A stretch of DNA of 28,917 nucleotides from CAYNEI01 sp964396185 (GTDB lineage: Archaea; Thermoplasmatota; SW-10-69-26), in contig CAYNEI010000029.1 of the NCBI GenBank assembly GCA_964396185.1, positions 1-28,917 of the forward strand. The letters run 5' to 3'. Within the stretch, counting starts at the first letter, position 1, and each line of letters opens with the position of its first letter. The notes under the pieces were generated by a model. The model made no database searches. It was not told the origin of the DNA and saw nothing but the letters and a program-made list of their open reading frames with translations. A program made the position numbers and the translations under genes. Shown piece by piece: positions 23,805-28,917 of this stretch.

Positions 23805-24194
23805 TTGCCTGCTTCCCTGGAGGCTGTCCGACGAGCGTCTGCCCGCGTCCTCGACCGACTGCGACCGCTGGGGTACGCGGCTGCACTTGTCGCAGGGCTG
23901 TGGGCGGCGAACTACATGCTTTCAAGGTACCCGTGGCACCACATGACCGTCGTCTGGGTGATCGGGGCGGTCGTCGCTGCCTATGGAGCATTCGGTGTGG
24001 GTCGCGAGCTACGTGACCGGTTCGTCCTGTGGCGCTGGCTCAAGCTGCCCACAGAGGACGCCGCCGGTTCGCTGGGTAAGGCCCACCGAGCGGCGAACCG
24101 GCTCCCAGCGATGTGGCACGAGCGCTACGTTTCGAAGCGCCATACGCTGCCCGCGGGGAAGCAACGACAAGGGCGTCGGCGTCGCAGGCGCTAA
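23805..24194 (+). CDS. Small membrane protein with basic tail (129 aa)
   Basis: Not recognised. The start is TTG 23805 after the purine-rich GGGGCGGAGG. Two hydrophobic helices (GYAAALVAGLWAANYML, and MTVVWVIGAVVAAYGAFGV) are separated by SRYPWHH, followed by a cytoplasmic helical region and a very basic C-terminus (KQRQGRRRRRR). The basic tail predicts a cytoplasmic C-terminus. It converges with the large membrane protein at 24218. Start and coding status are moderately uncertain. Confidence 0.5.
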   Translation: MPASLEAVRRASARVLDRLRPLGYAAALVAGLWAANYMLSRYPWHHMTVVWVIGAVVAAYGAFGVGRELRDRFVLWRWLKLPTEDAAGSLGKAHRAANRLPAMWHERYVSKRHTLPAGKQRQGRRRRRR

Positions 24195-24217
24195 GCACCC
24201 AGGGTCGAACACCCACC

Positions 24218-25243
24218 CTACGAAGCGGCGGAGGGATCGGGTGTAGGCTCGGAGCGGTCCTCGCGCTCGTCGCCGGGCAGCGAGGAAACGGCCTTAGCCC
24301 GGCGGATCCCCAGCACCACGCCCAGGGTTAACAGCCACACGTTGCCCACCTGGGCCACGTTGTAGAGGGCCAGGTCGGGGTCGCTCATGGCGTAGACCAG
24401 CGGAGCCGCGCCAGAGCCGAACAGGGCGACCAGGATGGGGTAGAGCGCCGGCGTGCAGCAGGCGCAAAACGTCGTAGCCATGGGGGCCGCACCGGCGCCC
24501 CCGATGGCACCCAGACCCCTCCGGGAGAAGCTCGTGGCCAAGAGCGCGATGGCCAGGGCGAAGAGCCCGGCGGTCGTGACCGCGATGGCCAGCGAGGGGA
24601 GGGTGAGGAACCCGGCGACCCCCAACCCCGGGACGCCGAACTCCACATCCGGCCACATGGCAAGCGGCCCGAAGGTCTCGTAGGTGCGAAGGTAGGGGGT
24701 GGTGTCGCCGGCGTAGGCGATCTCCTCGGCTGTCGGGATGAAGAGCATGTGGGTCCCGAACGCGAACAAGGCCAGCAGCACGACGCCGGCGACGACGCCG
24801 ATTGCGATCGCCGGGCGATCCATGCGCAGGCTGGCCAGGAAGGTCTCGCGGCGGGCCAGGACCATCCACCACGCTGCCCCCAACGTTCCAAGGATGAGGC
24901 CAGCCGCGGTGAGCTGCCAGGCCGGGTGATCGATCCAGGACCCGGGTACGCTGACGGCTGCCACCACCCACGCGATGCCCAGGAGCACAAGCGCCCACGA
25001 AGGGTCGGGTCCATGGCCTTGGGCCCGGCGCCGACGAAGGTACGTGAACCCGGCTAGGGTCAGCAGCGCTGCGGCCAGGAATGAGACCAGGTGGGCCAGC
25101 TCACCGCTGGCTGCATCCAGGCTGAAGCCGTCGTCGGTACCCAGGTGCGCCTGGGCCCCGGGCAACAGTGCTGAGAGCAGGGTGAGCAGGAGCAGGGTGG
25201 GGGCCAGGCGGCCGACCAGCATCGAGCGGGACACCCTCTCCAT
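24218..25243 (-). CDS. Polytopic membrane protein with CxCCTP motif, probable permease
   Basis: The 341-residue protein has an N-terminal signal-like helix (LLLLTLLSALLPGAQAH) and about seven further hydrophobic segments. A long outer loop between helices 5 and 6 carries THMLFIPTAEEIAYAG and TYETFGPLAMWPDVEFGV. The most striking feature is ATTFCACCTPALYPILVAL, a membrane-embedded C-x-C-C-T-P motif, which suggests binding or transfer of a soft metal or a redox role. The C-terminal tail is charged (DEREDRSEPTPDPS). It is cotranscribable with nothing upstream closer than 60 bases. With the Met/His-rich protein and the multicopper oxidase nearby, a copper transport role is plausible but unproven. 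Confidence 0.7.
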   Translation of the reverse strand: MERVSRSMLVGRLAPTLLLLTLLSALLPGAQAHLGTDDGFSLDAASGELAHLVSFLAAALLTLAGFTYLRRRRAQGHGPDPSWALVLLGIAWVVAAVSVPGSWIDHPAWQLTAAGLILGTLGAAWWMVLARRETFLASLRMDRPAIAIGVVAGVVLLALFAFGTHMLFIPTAEEIAYAGDTTPYLRTYETFGPLAMWPDVEFGVPGLGVAGFLTLPSLAIAVTTAGLFALAIALLATSFSRRGLGAIGGAGAAPMATTFCACCTPALYPILVALFGSGAAPLVYAMSDPDLALYNVAQVGNVWLLTLGVVLGIRRAKAVSSLPGDEREDRSEPTPDPSAAS

Positions 25244-25303
25244 GGATATGAGGGTTGCCGGGCCCAGTGGTACCAGAGCTCCTAGCCCCGGCTATCTTGC
25301 GGC

Positions 25304-25603
25304 CTAGGTGGACCCGGCCAACGCCTCGAGCGGCACTGGATCCGGCTGGTCGGGTGCCACGGCCTCGGGGTGAGCATCTTGCTGGGTGGCGTTGCCATCC
25401 CCGTTGCCATCCCCGGCCCCAGCACCGTGCTCGTGTTCGTCCATCATCTGCTGGCACTGAGCCATCATGCTGCCCATGTCACCCATGCCCATCGGGCCCA
25501 TGCCGCCCGTGGTGGCGGTGACCACCGCGAGACCGCCGAGCACCAGGAACGTTCCTGCCACGCCTGCCAGCACGCCGATCCAGAGTTTCGTGTCCTTGGT
25601 CAT
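25304..25603 (-). CDS. Membrane-anchored Met/His-rich protein, probable metal binding
   Basis: The 99-residue protein has one membrane helix (residues 8-30, WIGVLAGVAGTFLVLGGLAV) followed by MGPMGMGDMGSMMAQCQQMM and DEHEHG, a dense set of Met, His, Asp and one Cys. Such Met-rich segments coordinate Cu(I) or Ag(I) in copper-resistance proteins. The rest is an acidic, Pro/Ala-rich tail without folded features. Met-rich proteins with this layout are often annotated as copper-binding or DUF-type. It lies between a CxCCTP membrane protein and a membrane-anchored regulator on the same strand, 48 bases after the regulator gene. Confidence 0.7.
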   Translation of the reverse strand: MTKDTKLWIGVLAGVAGTFLVLGGLAVVTATTGGMGPMGMGDMGSMMAQCQQMMDEHEHGAGAGDGNGDGNATQQDAHPEAVAPDQPDPVPLEALAGST

Positions 25604-25651
25604 CGCACCTGCATGGGTGGAACAGCCCTTGGACCCAGCGTGGAACGCGTT

Positions 25652-26044
25652 TCAGGAACGCTTTCCATGGGCGAGGATGACCCGGTTGGTCATGCCGTGG
25701 CTGAGGCGCTGGACGAGACCCTTGTGCTCCAGCTTGTCGAGCAGACGGGAGACTTTGGCCTTGGAGAAACCGGTGAGCTCCGGTAGATCCTTCTGGTAGA
25801 TGTCCTCGTCTCTGGCCACGAGCTCGTAGAGGGTGCGCTCGCCGGGGTCCAGCAGGGAGAGCTCCTCGGGGCCCAGCCGGGGGCGGGCATGCTCGATCGG
25901 CCCGTCGCTGGAGCCGGGGGAGGCCTCGGCCGGAGATGGCCCGTCCCGTTGGTTGGCGGTGTTCCCACGGGCCAGCAGGACGACGCCCGTGATGGCGAGG
26001 CCGAGGATGACGAGCCAGAACCCCCACATCAGGAAGTGCATCAT
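25652..26044 (-). CDS. Membrane-anchored winged-helix transcriptional regulator
   Basis: From ATG 26044 the protein is 130 residues: one N-terminal membrane helix (HFLMWGFWLVILGLAITGVVLL written in two parts, FLMWGFWLVILG and LAITGVVLL), a polar linker, and a MarR/IclR-like winged helix at about residues 62-128 (DPGERTLYELVARDEDIYQ, LPELTGFSKAKVSRLLDKLE, GLVQRLSHGMTNRV). The family is common in archaea (helix-turn-helix with N-terminal anchor). Gene order suggests it regulates the Met/His-rich protein and membrane protein downstream. The frame is open far upstream, but that part belongs to the decayed duplicated locus. Confidence 0.85.
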   Translation of the reverse strand: MMHFLMWGFWLVILGLAITGVVLLARGNTANQRDGPSPAEASPGSSDGPIEHARPRLGPEELSLLDPGERTLYELVARDEDIYQKDLPELTGFSKAKVSRLLDKLEHKGLVQRLSHGMTNRVILAHGKRS

Positions 26045-26205
26045 CCAGCTCCCATGGACGGACCTATGGGAAAAGGCTTGCTGCAGAGCGCTCGGGCCGG
26101 GTCCCGGAGCGCCCACCCCGCCTCCAAAGCACCTGGATGTCGGCTGTGCCAGACCCCATCCCACCACATGCTCAAGCGCTGGATAGCCACCCCGGACCAG
26201 AGCAC
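26041..26205 (-). pseudogene. Remnant of the 18702 membrane-protein gene (N-terminal part)
   Basis: Translation from GTG 26205 gives LWSGVAIQRLSMWWDG and VWHSRHPGALEAGW, matching the first about 32 residues of the protein at 18702-19076, then leaves homology and ends at a stop that overlaps the ATG of the regulator. It belongs to the duplicated block 26108-26273. Confidence 0.7.
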
Positions 26206-26430
26206 CCGGCGGCTCCACGACAGCGGGGAGGTGGACAGGCTTGATCACCTCGAGGGGGGGCGCACGGTCGTCCGGCAGATGCCCCCCGGGTAGCTTGGTG
26301 AGACGGTGAGCGGCGGCTCGTCGCTGCCGAGCGTGTCGATGGACCAGCGCACCGCCTCGCGGATCTGATCGGGTGAGAGGTTGCGCGTGTCGTCGTGGAT
26401 CTTGGCGACGGTCACGGTCGATGGGGGCAC
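26108..26430. repeat. Rearranged duplicate of the 18518-19144 locus
   Basis: Block B' (26108-26273) matches 18979-19144 and block A' (26300-26430) matches 18518-18648, each without length change and in the same orientation, with scattered substitutions. In the original locus A precedes B with the membrane-protein body between; here B' precedes A' and the body is lost. A short further match, GGAAAAGGCTTGCT, lies at about 18673 and 26069. The order is what a tandem duplication followed by deletion would leave. Confidence 0.9.
26245..26430 (-). pseudogene. Chimeric remnant: acidic-protein N-terminus fused to beta-propeller C-terminus
   Basis: From GTG 26430 the first about 44 residues match the 18208 protein (TVTVAKIHDDTRNLSPDQIR, TLGSDEPPLTVSP). 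After a short junction (SYPGGIC) the frame ends RTTVRPPSR, the exact C-terminus of the Asp-box protein at 19116. It is most simply a by-product of the rearranged duplication; expression is unknown. Confidence 0.7.
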
Positions 26431-26474
26431 GGCGAGGCGGGGTGGCCGCTCCGAGAGCACAAGGGTTGGCGTTG

Positions 26475-27017
26475 TCAGCCCTGGGCACCGACCGTCGCGG
26501 GGGTGAACGCTCGGTCCACGAAGAACCATGTGTGCACGGTGTGCGCCTGGTCGACGTACGCGCCGGCTGGCCCCCCCGCGGCGAAGACACGCGCGACCAC
26601 ACCCTCACCTTTGACGAGGTCGTCCGGCGGGAGCTCGAAGCGAAGCGGGCTCGGGCCTACAGCCTCTGCGAGCCGCTGCTCCGCGTGGGTGATCGACACG
26701 TACAGCTCGTCGGAGAGCGGCGTGGTCGGGGTCCAGTGGATCTCCAGCACGACGCCCGTCGTGTTGGCTGGGACCTGGAAGCCGAGGTGCCCGGTGCCGA
26801 TGAAGTCCGAGGTGTACGCGGGTGAGTTGATGCTGAGCAGCCATGCCCCGTCTTTGGCCGCGTGGGCGATGCGCCCGTCGGGGTCGGCCACGTCACCGGG
26901 GCCCGTGTTCTCCGACGCGACGACTTGGTCGTCGCCGGGAGACGAGTTCCCGATGCACCCGGACGAGAGCGCGGCAACGAGCAGGAGCGCGACGATCGCG
27001 AGTCTCGATCTGTCCAT
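26475..27017 (-). CDS. Secreted lipoprotein, function unknown (180 aa)
   Basis: The N-terminus RSRLAIVALLLVAALSSGC is a lipoprotein signal with Cys21, followed by an acidic linker. The mature domain looks like a jelly-roll or beta-sandwich: GAWLLSINSPAYTSDFIGT, GHLGFQVPANTTGVVLEIHW, DELYVSITHAEQRL and VVARVFAAGGPAGAYVD, ending with HTVHTWFFVDRAF. No catalytic motif is visible. A TATA box lies 25 bases upstream. No family is recognised; a binding role at the cell surface is inference. Confidence 0.75.
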   Translation of the reverse strand: MDRSRLAIVALLLVAALSSGCIGNSSPGDDQVVASENTGPGDVADPDGRIAHAAKDGAWLLSINSPAYTSDFIGTGHLGFQVPANTTGVVLEIHWTPTTPLSDELYVSITHAEQRLAEAVGPSPLRFELPPDDLVKGEGVVARVFAAGGPAGAYVDQAHTVHTWFFVDRAFTPATVGAQG

Positions 27018-27037
27018 GCCCCGCGACCCATCCGGGG

Positions 27038-27046
27038 ACTATATGA
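27038..27046 (-). promoter_or_regulatory. TATA box of the lipoprotein gene
   Basis: The minus strand reads CATATAGT centred 25 bases before the ATG at 27017, giving an essentially leaderless transcript. Confidence 0.6.
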
Positions 27047-27169
27047 CCATTTAGTGGACGGTGTTGAAACGTCATACGCGGTAGGCCGCCCGATGGGGGC
27101 CGGGCCGCCAGGCTCGGAAGGAAGCGCTCGTCAGAGCAAGATACGATGGTGCGACCAACCCCCAGCTAC

Positions 27170-27221
27170 GCACGAGCGCTCGGGCCTGATGCCACAGTGC
27201 CGCCAGCCCGACCGCCCGTAC
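27170..27221. repeat. Hairpin, 16-base imperfect arms
   Basis: GCACGAGCGCTCGGGC (27170-27185) and GCCCGACCGCCCGTAC (27206-27221) pair at 13 of 16 positions if G-T is not counted, with a 20-base loop. It corresponds to the hairpin at 27580-27631. Confidence 0.7.
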
Positions 27222-27222
27222 T

Positions 27223-27277
27223 CCCGCTCACAACCAGACCCTTCGGAGCCTTCGCTGAGGGTCTGGTTGTGAGCGGG
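27223..27277. repeat. 19-bp perfect hairpin overlapping the 3' end of tRNA-Arg(GCG)
   Basis: CCCGCTCACAACCAGACCC (27223-27241) and its exact reverse complement (27259-27277) enclose a 17-base loop. The right arm covers the discriminator and the last three acceptor-stem bases of the tRNA. No T-run follows on the tRNA strand, so it is not a typical archaeal terminator. Confidence 0.9.
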
Positions 27278-27347
27278 CGCGCCGTGATTTGAACACGGGT
27301 CTTAGGCTCCGCAAGCCCAAAGGATATCCAAGCTACCCTACGCGCCC
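27274..27347 (-). tRNA. tRNA-Arg (anticodon GCG)
   Basis: The minus strand folds as a cloverleaf: acceptor GGGCGCG/CGCGCCC, D arm with GGGT...ATCC, anticodon arm TGGGC-TTGCGGA-GCCTA giving anticodon GCG (codon CGC), and T arm CCGTG-TTCAAAT-CACGG. The discriminator is G. No intron and no encoded CCA. CGC is a frequent Arg codon in this GC-rich DNA. Confidence 0.95.
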
Positions 27348-27450
27348 AGTGGGTGTCTGGGCCGAACATGGGCAACCCCTTCTTAGCCCTTTCCCGCCAG
27401 CGCTCGGGCCGGGCCCAAGACGCGGGGTTCCCCCGACGCGACTGTGAAGT

Positions 27451-27576
27451 GGGAACTTGCGCGCCTCCGCCCGTTGGGAATCGGCGCGCCAGTTCCCAGG
27501 GTCACCCGAGCCTACCCGTTGTGGCCCGGCTCGGGCTCCTGCGAGACCGGCTCTGCAGGGTCGACCGGTCTCGCAG
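27451..27576. repeat. Three successive hairpins between the two tRNA genes
   Basis: (1) GGGAACTTGCGCGCC 27451-27465 with GGCGCGCCAGTTCCC 27483-27497, one mismatch, loop 17. (2) CCCGAGCC 27505-27512 with GGCTCGGG 27528-27535, perfect, loop 15. (3) CTGCGAGACCGG 27539-27550 with CCGGTCTCGCAG 27565-27576, perfect, loop 14. They occupy most of the stretch between the tRNA genes; no protein frame is supported there. Confidence 0.8.
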
Positions 27577-27579
27577 TCC

Positions 27580-27631
27580 GTACGAGCGTGCGGGCCGGAT
27601 CCAACGGTGCCACTGGCCCGAACGCTCGTAC
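27580..27631. repeat. Hairpin, 17-base arms
   Basis: GTACGAGCGTGCGGGCC (27580-27596) pairs with GGCCCGAACGCTCGTAC (27615-27631), one mismatch, 18-base loop. It is the counterpart of 27170-27221. Confidence 0.85.
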
Positions 27632-27632
27632 A

Positions 27633-27687
27633 CCCGCTCACAACCAGACCCGTCGGAGCCTTCGCTGAGGGTCTGGTTGTGAGCGGG
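27633..27687. repeat. 19-bp perfect hairpin overlapping the 3' end of tRNA-Arg(CCG)
   Basis: The arms are identical in sequence to those at 27223-27277 and the 17-base loop differs by one base. The right arm again covers the end of the tRNA acceptor stem. Confidence 0.9.
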
Positions 27688-27757
27688 CGCGCCGCGATTC
27701 GAACACGGGTCCAGGGCTCCGGAAGCCCTAAGGATATCCAGACTACCCTACGCGCCC
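27684..27757 (-). tRNA. tRNA-Arg (anticodon CCG)
   Basis: The cloverleaf on the minus strand has acceptor GGGCGCG/CGCGCCC, anticodon arm AGGGC-TTCCGGA-GCCCT with anticodon CCG (codon CGG), and T arm CCGTG-TTCGAAT-CGCGG. No intron, no CCA. It is clearly a paralogue of the GCG gene 410 bases away, including flanking hairpins; the anticodon stem and T arm carry compensated differences. Confidence 0.95.
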
Positions 27758-27847
27758 GGGGGAGGCTCAGATGGGCGCCCACTACAAATCCGCTTCGGCC
27801 CGCCGGCCGGAGGGCCCTCGGCTCGTCGCAACGTCGATGGCTTGGTC

Positions 27848-27906
27848 GAGGTCCTCGATCTGGCCGAACCTCTTCCCCCTATCCCGTTCGGCCGCTCGAG
27901 GACCTC
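27848..27906. repeat. Hairpin directly after the PLP-enzyme stop codon
   Basis: GAGGTCCTCGA (27848-27858) and TCGAGGACCTC (27896-27906) plus GGCCGAAC (27862-27869) and GTTCGGCC (27886-27893) form a 19-bp stem with a small 3/2 internal loop and a 16-base pyrimidine-rich loop. It ends one base before the last codon of the minus-strand gene, so it could mark the 3' end of that transcript. Confidence 0.8.
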
Positions 27907-28917
27907 TCAGCTTGTCGCAACGTCGATGGCGTTGTCGAGGTCCTCGATCAGGTCGTCCACATCCTCGATGCCGATGGAGAGGCGCACCAGCCCGTCGGTG
28001 ATGCCCAGATCTCGGCGGACGTCGGCCGGCACGCTGGCATGGGTCATGATGGCCGGGTGGTTGGCCAGGGACTCCACCGCGCCAAGGCTCTCAGCGCAGC
28101 GGAATAGCTCAAGGGCCTCGAAGAACTGGTTGGCTCCCTCGAGCTCGCCGGGGACCTCGAAGCTCACCATGGCTCCGAAGCCATCCATCTGGTCAGCAGC
28201 GGTCTCGTGGCCCGGGTGGTCCGGGAAGCCCGGGTAGAGCACGCGGTCGATCTCGCTGTGGTCACGCAAGTGCTGCGCGATGGTCTGGGCGTTCTCGCAC
28301 GCCCGGTCCATGCGCACGCCCAGGGTCTTGAGCCCGCGTAGCGTGAGATACGAGTCGAACGGGCTGGGCACCGGTCCCAGGCTGTTCTGGATGAAATGGA
28401 GGCGCTCCCCGATGGCTTCGTCCTTCCAGACCAGCGAGCCTCCGACCACGTCGCTGTGGCCGCCGAGGTACTTGGTGGCGCTGTGCCAGACGATGTCCGC
28501 GCCCAAGGCCAGGGGTCGCTGGAGGTGCGGGGTGGCGAACGTGTTGTCGATGGCGAAGATGGCACCAGCCTCGTGGGCCTGGGCGGCCACGCGCTCGATG
28601 TCCACCACCTTGAGCAAGGGGTTGGTCGGGGTCTCGGCCACCACCAGGTCGGCCCCGTCGGCCAGGGCAGCCTCGGTGGCCTTGCGGTCCGAGAGATCCA
28701 CGAAGTCCACGTCCACGCCGAAGGGGGCCAGGTTCTGGGTCAAGTAGCGCCGTGTCCCGCCGTACCCGTCCTCCTCGGCCACCACGCGCGTGCCAGCCTC
28801 GAGCAGGTGGCACAGCGCCACGCAGGCCGACATGCCGGACGCGAAGCAGGCGGCATCCGTCCCCCCCTCCAGCTCGGCCATGGCCTGCTCCAGGCGCGAG
28901 CGGGTCGGGTTGTCGGT
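27907..28917 (-). CDS. Cys/Met-metabolism PLP-dependent enzyme (cystathionine gamma-synthase/lyase-like), 5' partial
   Basis: The frame runs off the right edge (TDNPTRSRLEQAMAELEGG), so the N-terminus is missing. The N-P-T-R motif, CFASGMSA phosphate-binding loop, EDGYGGTRRYL, ETPTNPLLKVVDI, and the PLP lysine in SATKYLGGHSD (codon 28471-28473) followed by GGSLVWKDE are the signature of the cystathionine gamma-synthase/gamma-lyase family. The end LVRLSIGIEDVDDLIEDL is also typical. Family members are not separable here; the reaction is either gamma-replacement to make cystathionine or its cleavage to cysteine. The last about 45 bases are duplicated just downstream (27818-27864). Confidence 0.93.
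   Translation of the reverse strand, partial: TDNPTRSRLEQAMAELEGGTDAACFASGMSACVALCHLLEAGTRVVAEEDGYGGTRRYLTQNLAPFGVDVDFVDLSDRKATEAALADGADLVVAETPTNPLLKVVDIERVAAQAHEAGAIFAIDNTFATPHLQRPLALGADIVWHSATKYLGGHSDVVGGSLVWKDEAIGERLHFIQNSLGPVPSPFDSYLTLRGLKTLGVRMDRACENAQTIAQHLRDHSEIDRVLYPGFPDHPGHETAADQMDGFGAMVSFEVPGELEGANQFFEALELFRCAESLGAVESLANHPAIMTHASVPADVRRDLGITDGLVRLSIGIEDVDDLIEDLDNAIDVATS

Overview
The window is GC-rich archaeal DNA from a draft assembly (one 100-N gap). Archaeal origin is supported by an archaeal-type RNase P RNA, RadB, a Hel308 helicase followed by the KEOPS subunit Cgi121, TATA boxes placed about 25-30 bases before start codons with little or no leader, Lrp/TRASH and PadR regulators, and membrane-anchored tandem winged-helix regulators. 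The high GC and the membrane-tethered winged-helix proteins would suit a Thermoplasmatota-like euryarchaeon, but that placement is inference.

Layout. 1-3.3 kb: a partial secreted esterase, a YbhB/PEBP-like protein and a methyltransferase. 3.3-3.6 kb: a gene-free stretch with 83-base tandem repeats that fold into hairpins. 3.7-4.5 kb: tryptophan 2,3-dioxygenase. 4.5-6.2 kb: an AT-richer cassette of two unrecognised genes, one with two C-terminal membrane helices. 6.2-10 kb: an SDR oxidoreductase, a tiny tail-anchored protein, a PadR regulator overlapping its membrane partner gene, and an enolase-superfamily enzyme. 10.1-10.5 kb: RNase P RNA, next to a second highly folded non-coding stretch. 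10.7-14.9 kb: a GNAT acetyltransferase and a RuvC/RNase H-fold-like protein divergent from radB, sharing a TATA box inside a perfect inverted repeat; then two paralogous membrane-anchored tandem winged-helix regulators around a small unknown gene. 15.3-18.2 kb: hel308 (split by an artefactual assembly gap) and cgi121. 18.2-20.1 kb: a small acidic protein, a membrane protein and an Asp-box beta-propeller protein. 20.1-26 kb: a probable copper-handling region with a frameshifted Lrp-TRASH regulator, a frameshifted membrane protein, a lipoprotein multicopper oxidase, two small membrane proteins, a polytopic membrane protein with a CxCCTP motif, a Met/His-rich anchored protein and a membrane-anchored winged-helix regulator. 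26.0-26.4 kb: a scrambled, decayed copy of the 18.5-19.1 kb locus. 26.5-27 kb: a lipoprotein. 27.1-27.9 kb: two tRNA-Arg genes (GCG and CCG) embedded in a series of long hairpins with loops of 14-20 bases. 27.9 kb to the end: a partial Cys/Met-metabolism PLP enzyme.

How the genes fit together. The clearest functional unit is 20.1-26 kb, where metal sensing (TRASH), copper oxidation (multicopper oxidase), Met/His-rich metal binding and membrane proteins lie together; a shared copper role is inferred from motifs and proximity. The 11.2-18.2 kb part holds information-processing genes. Three intergenic spaces carry long imperfect palindromes of one sequence style. Several non-coding stretches (83-base repeats, hairpin series, the stretch beside rnpB) look structured and are not explained by any family I recognise.
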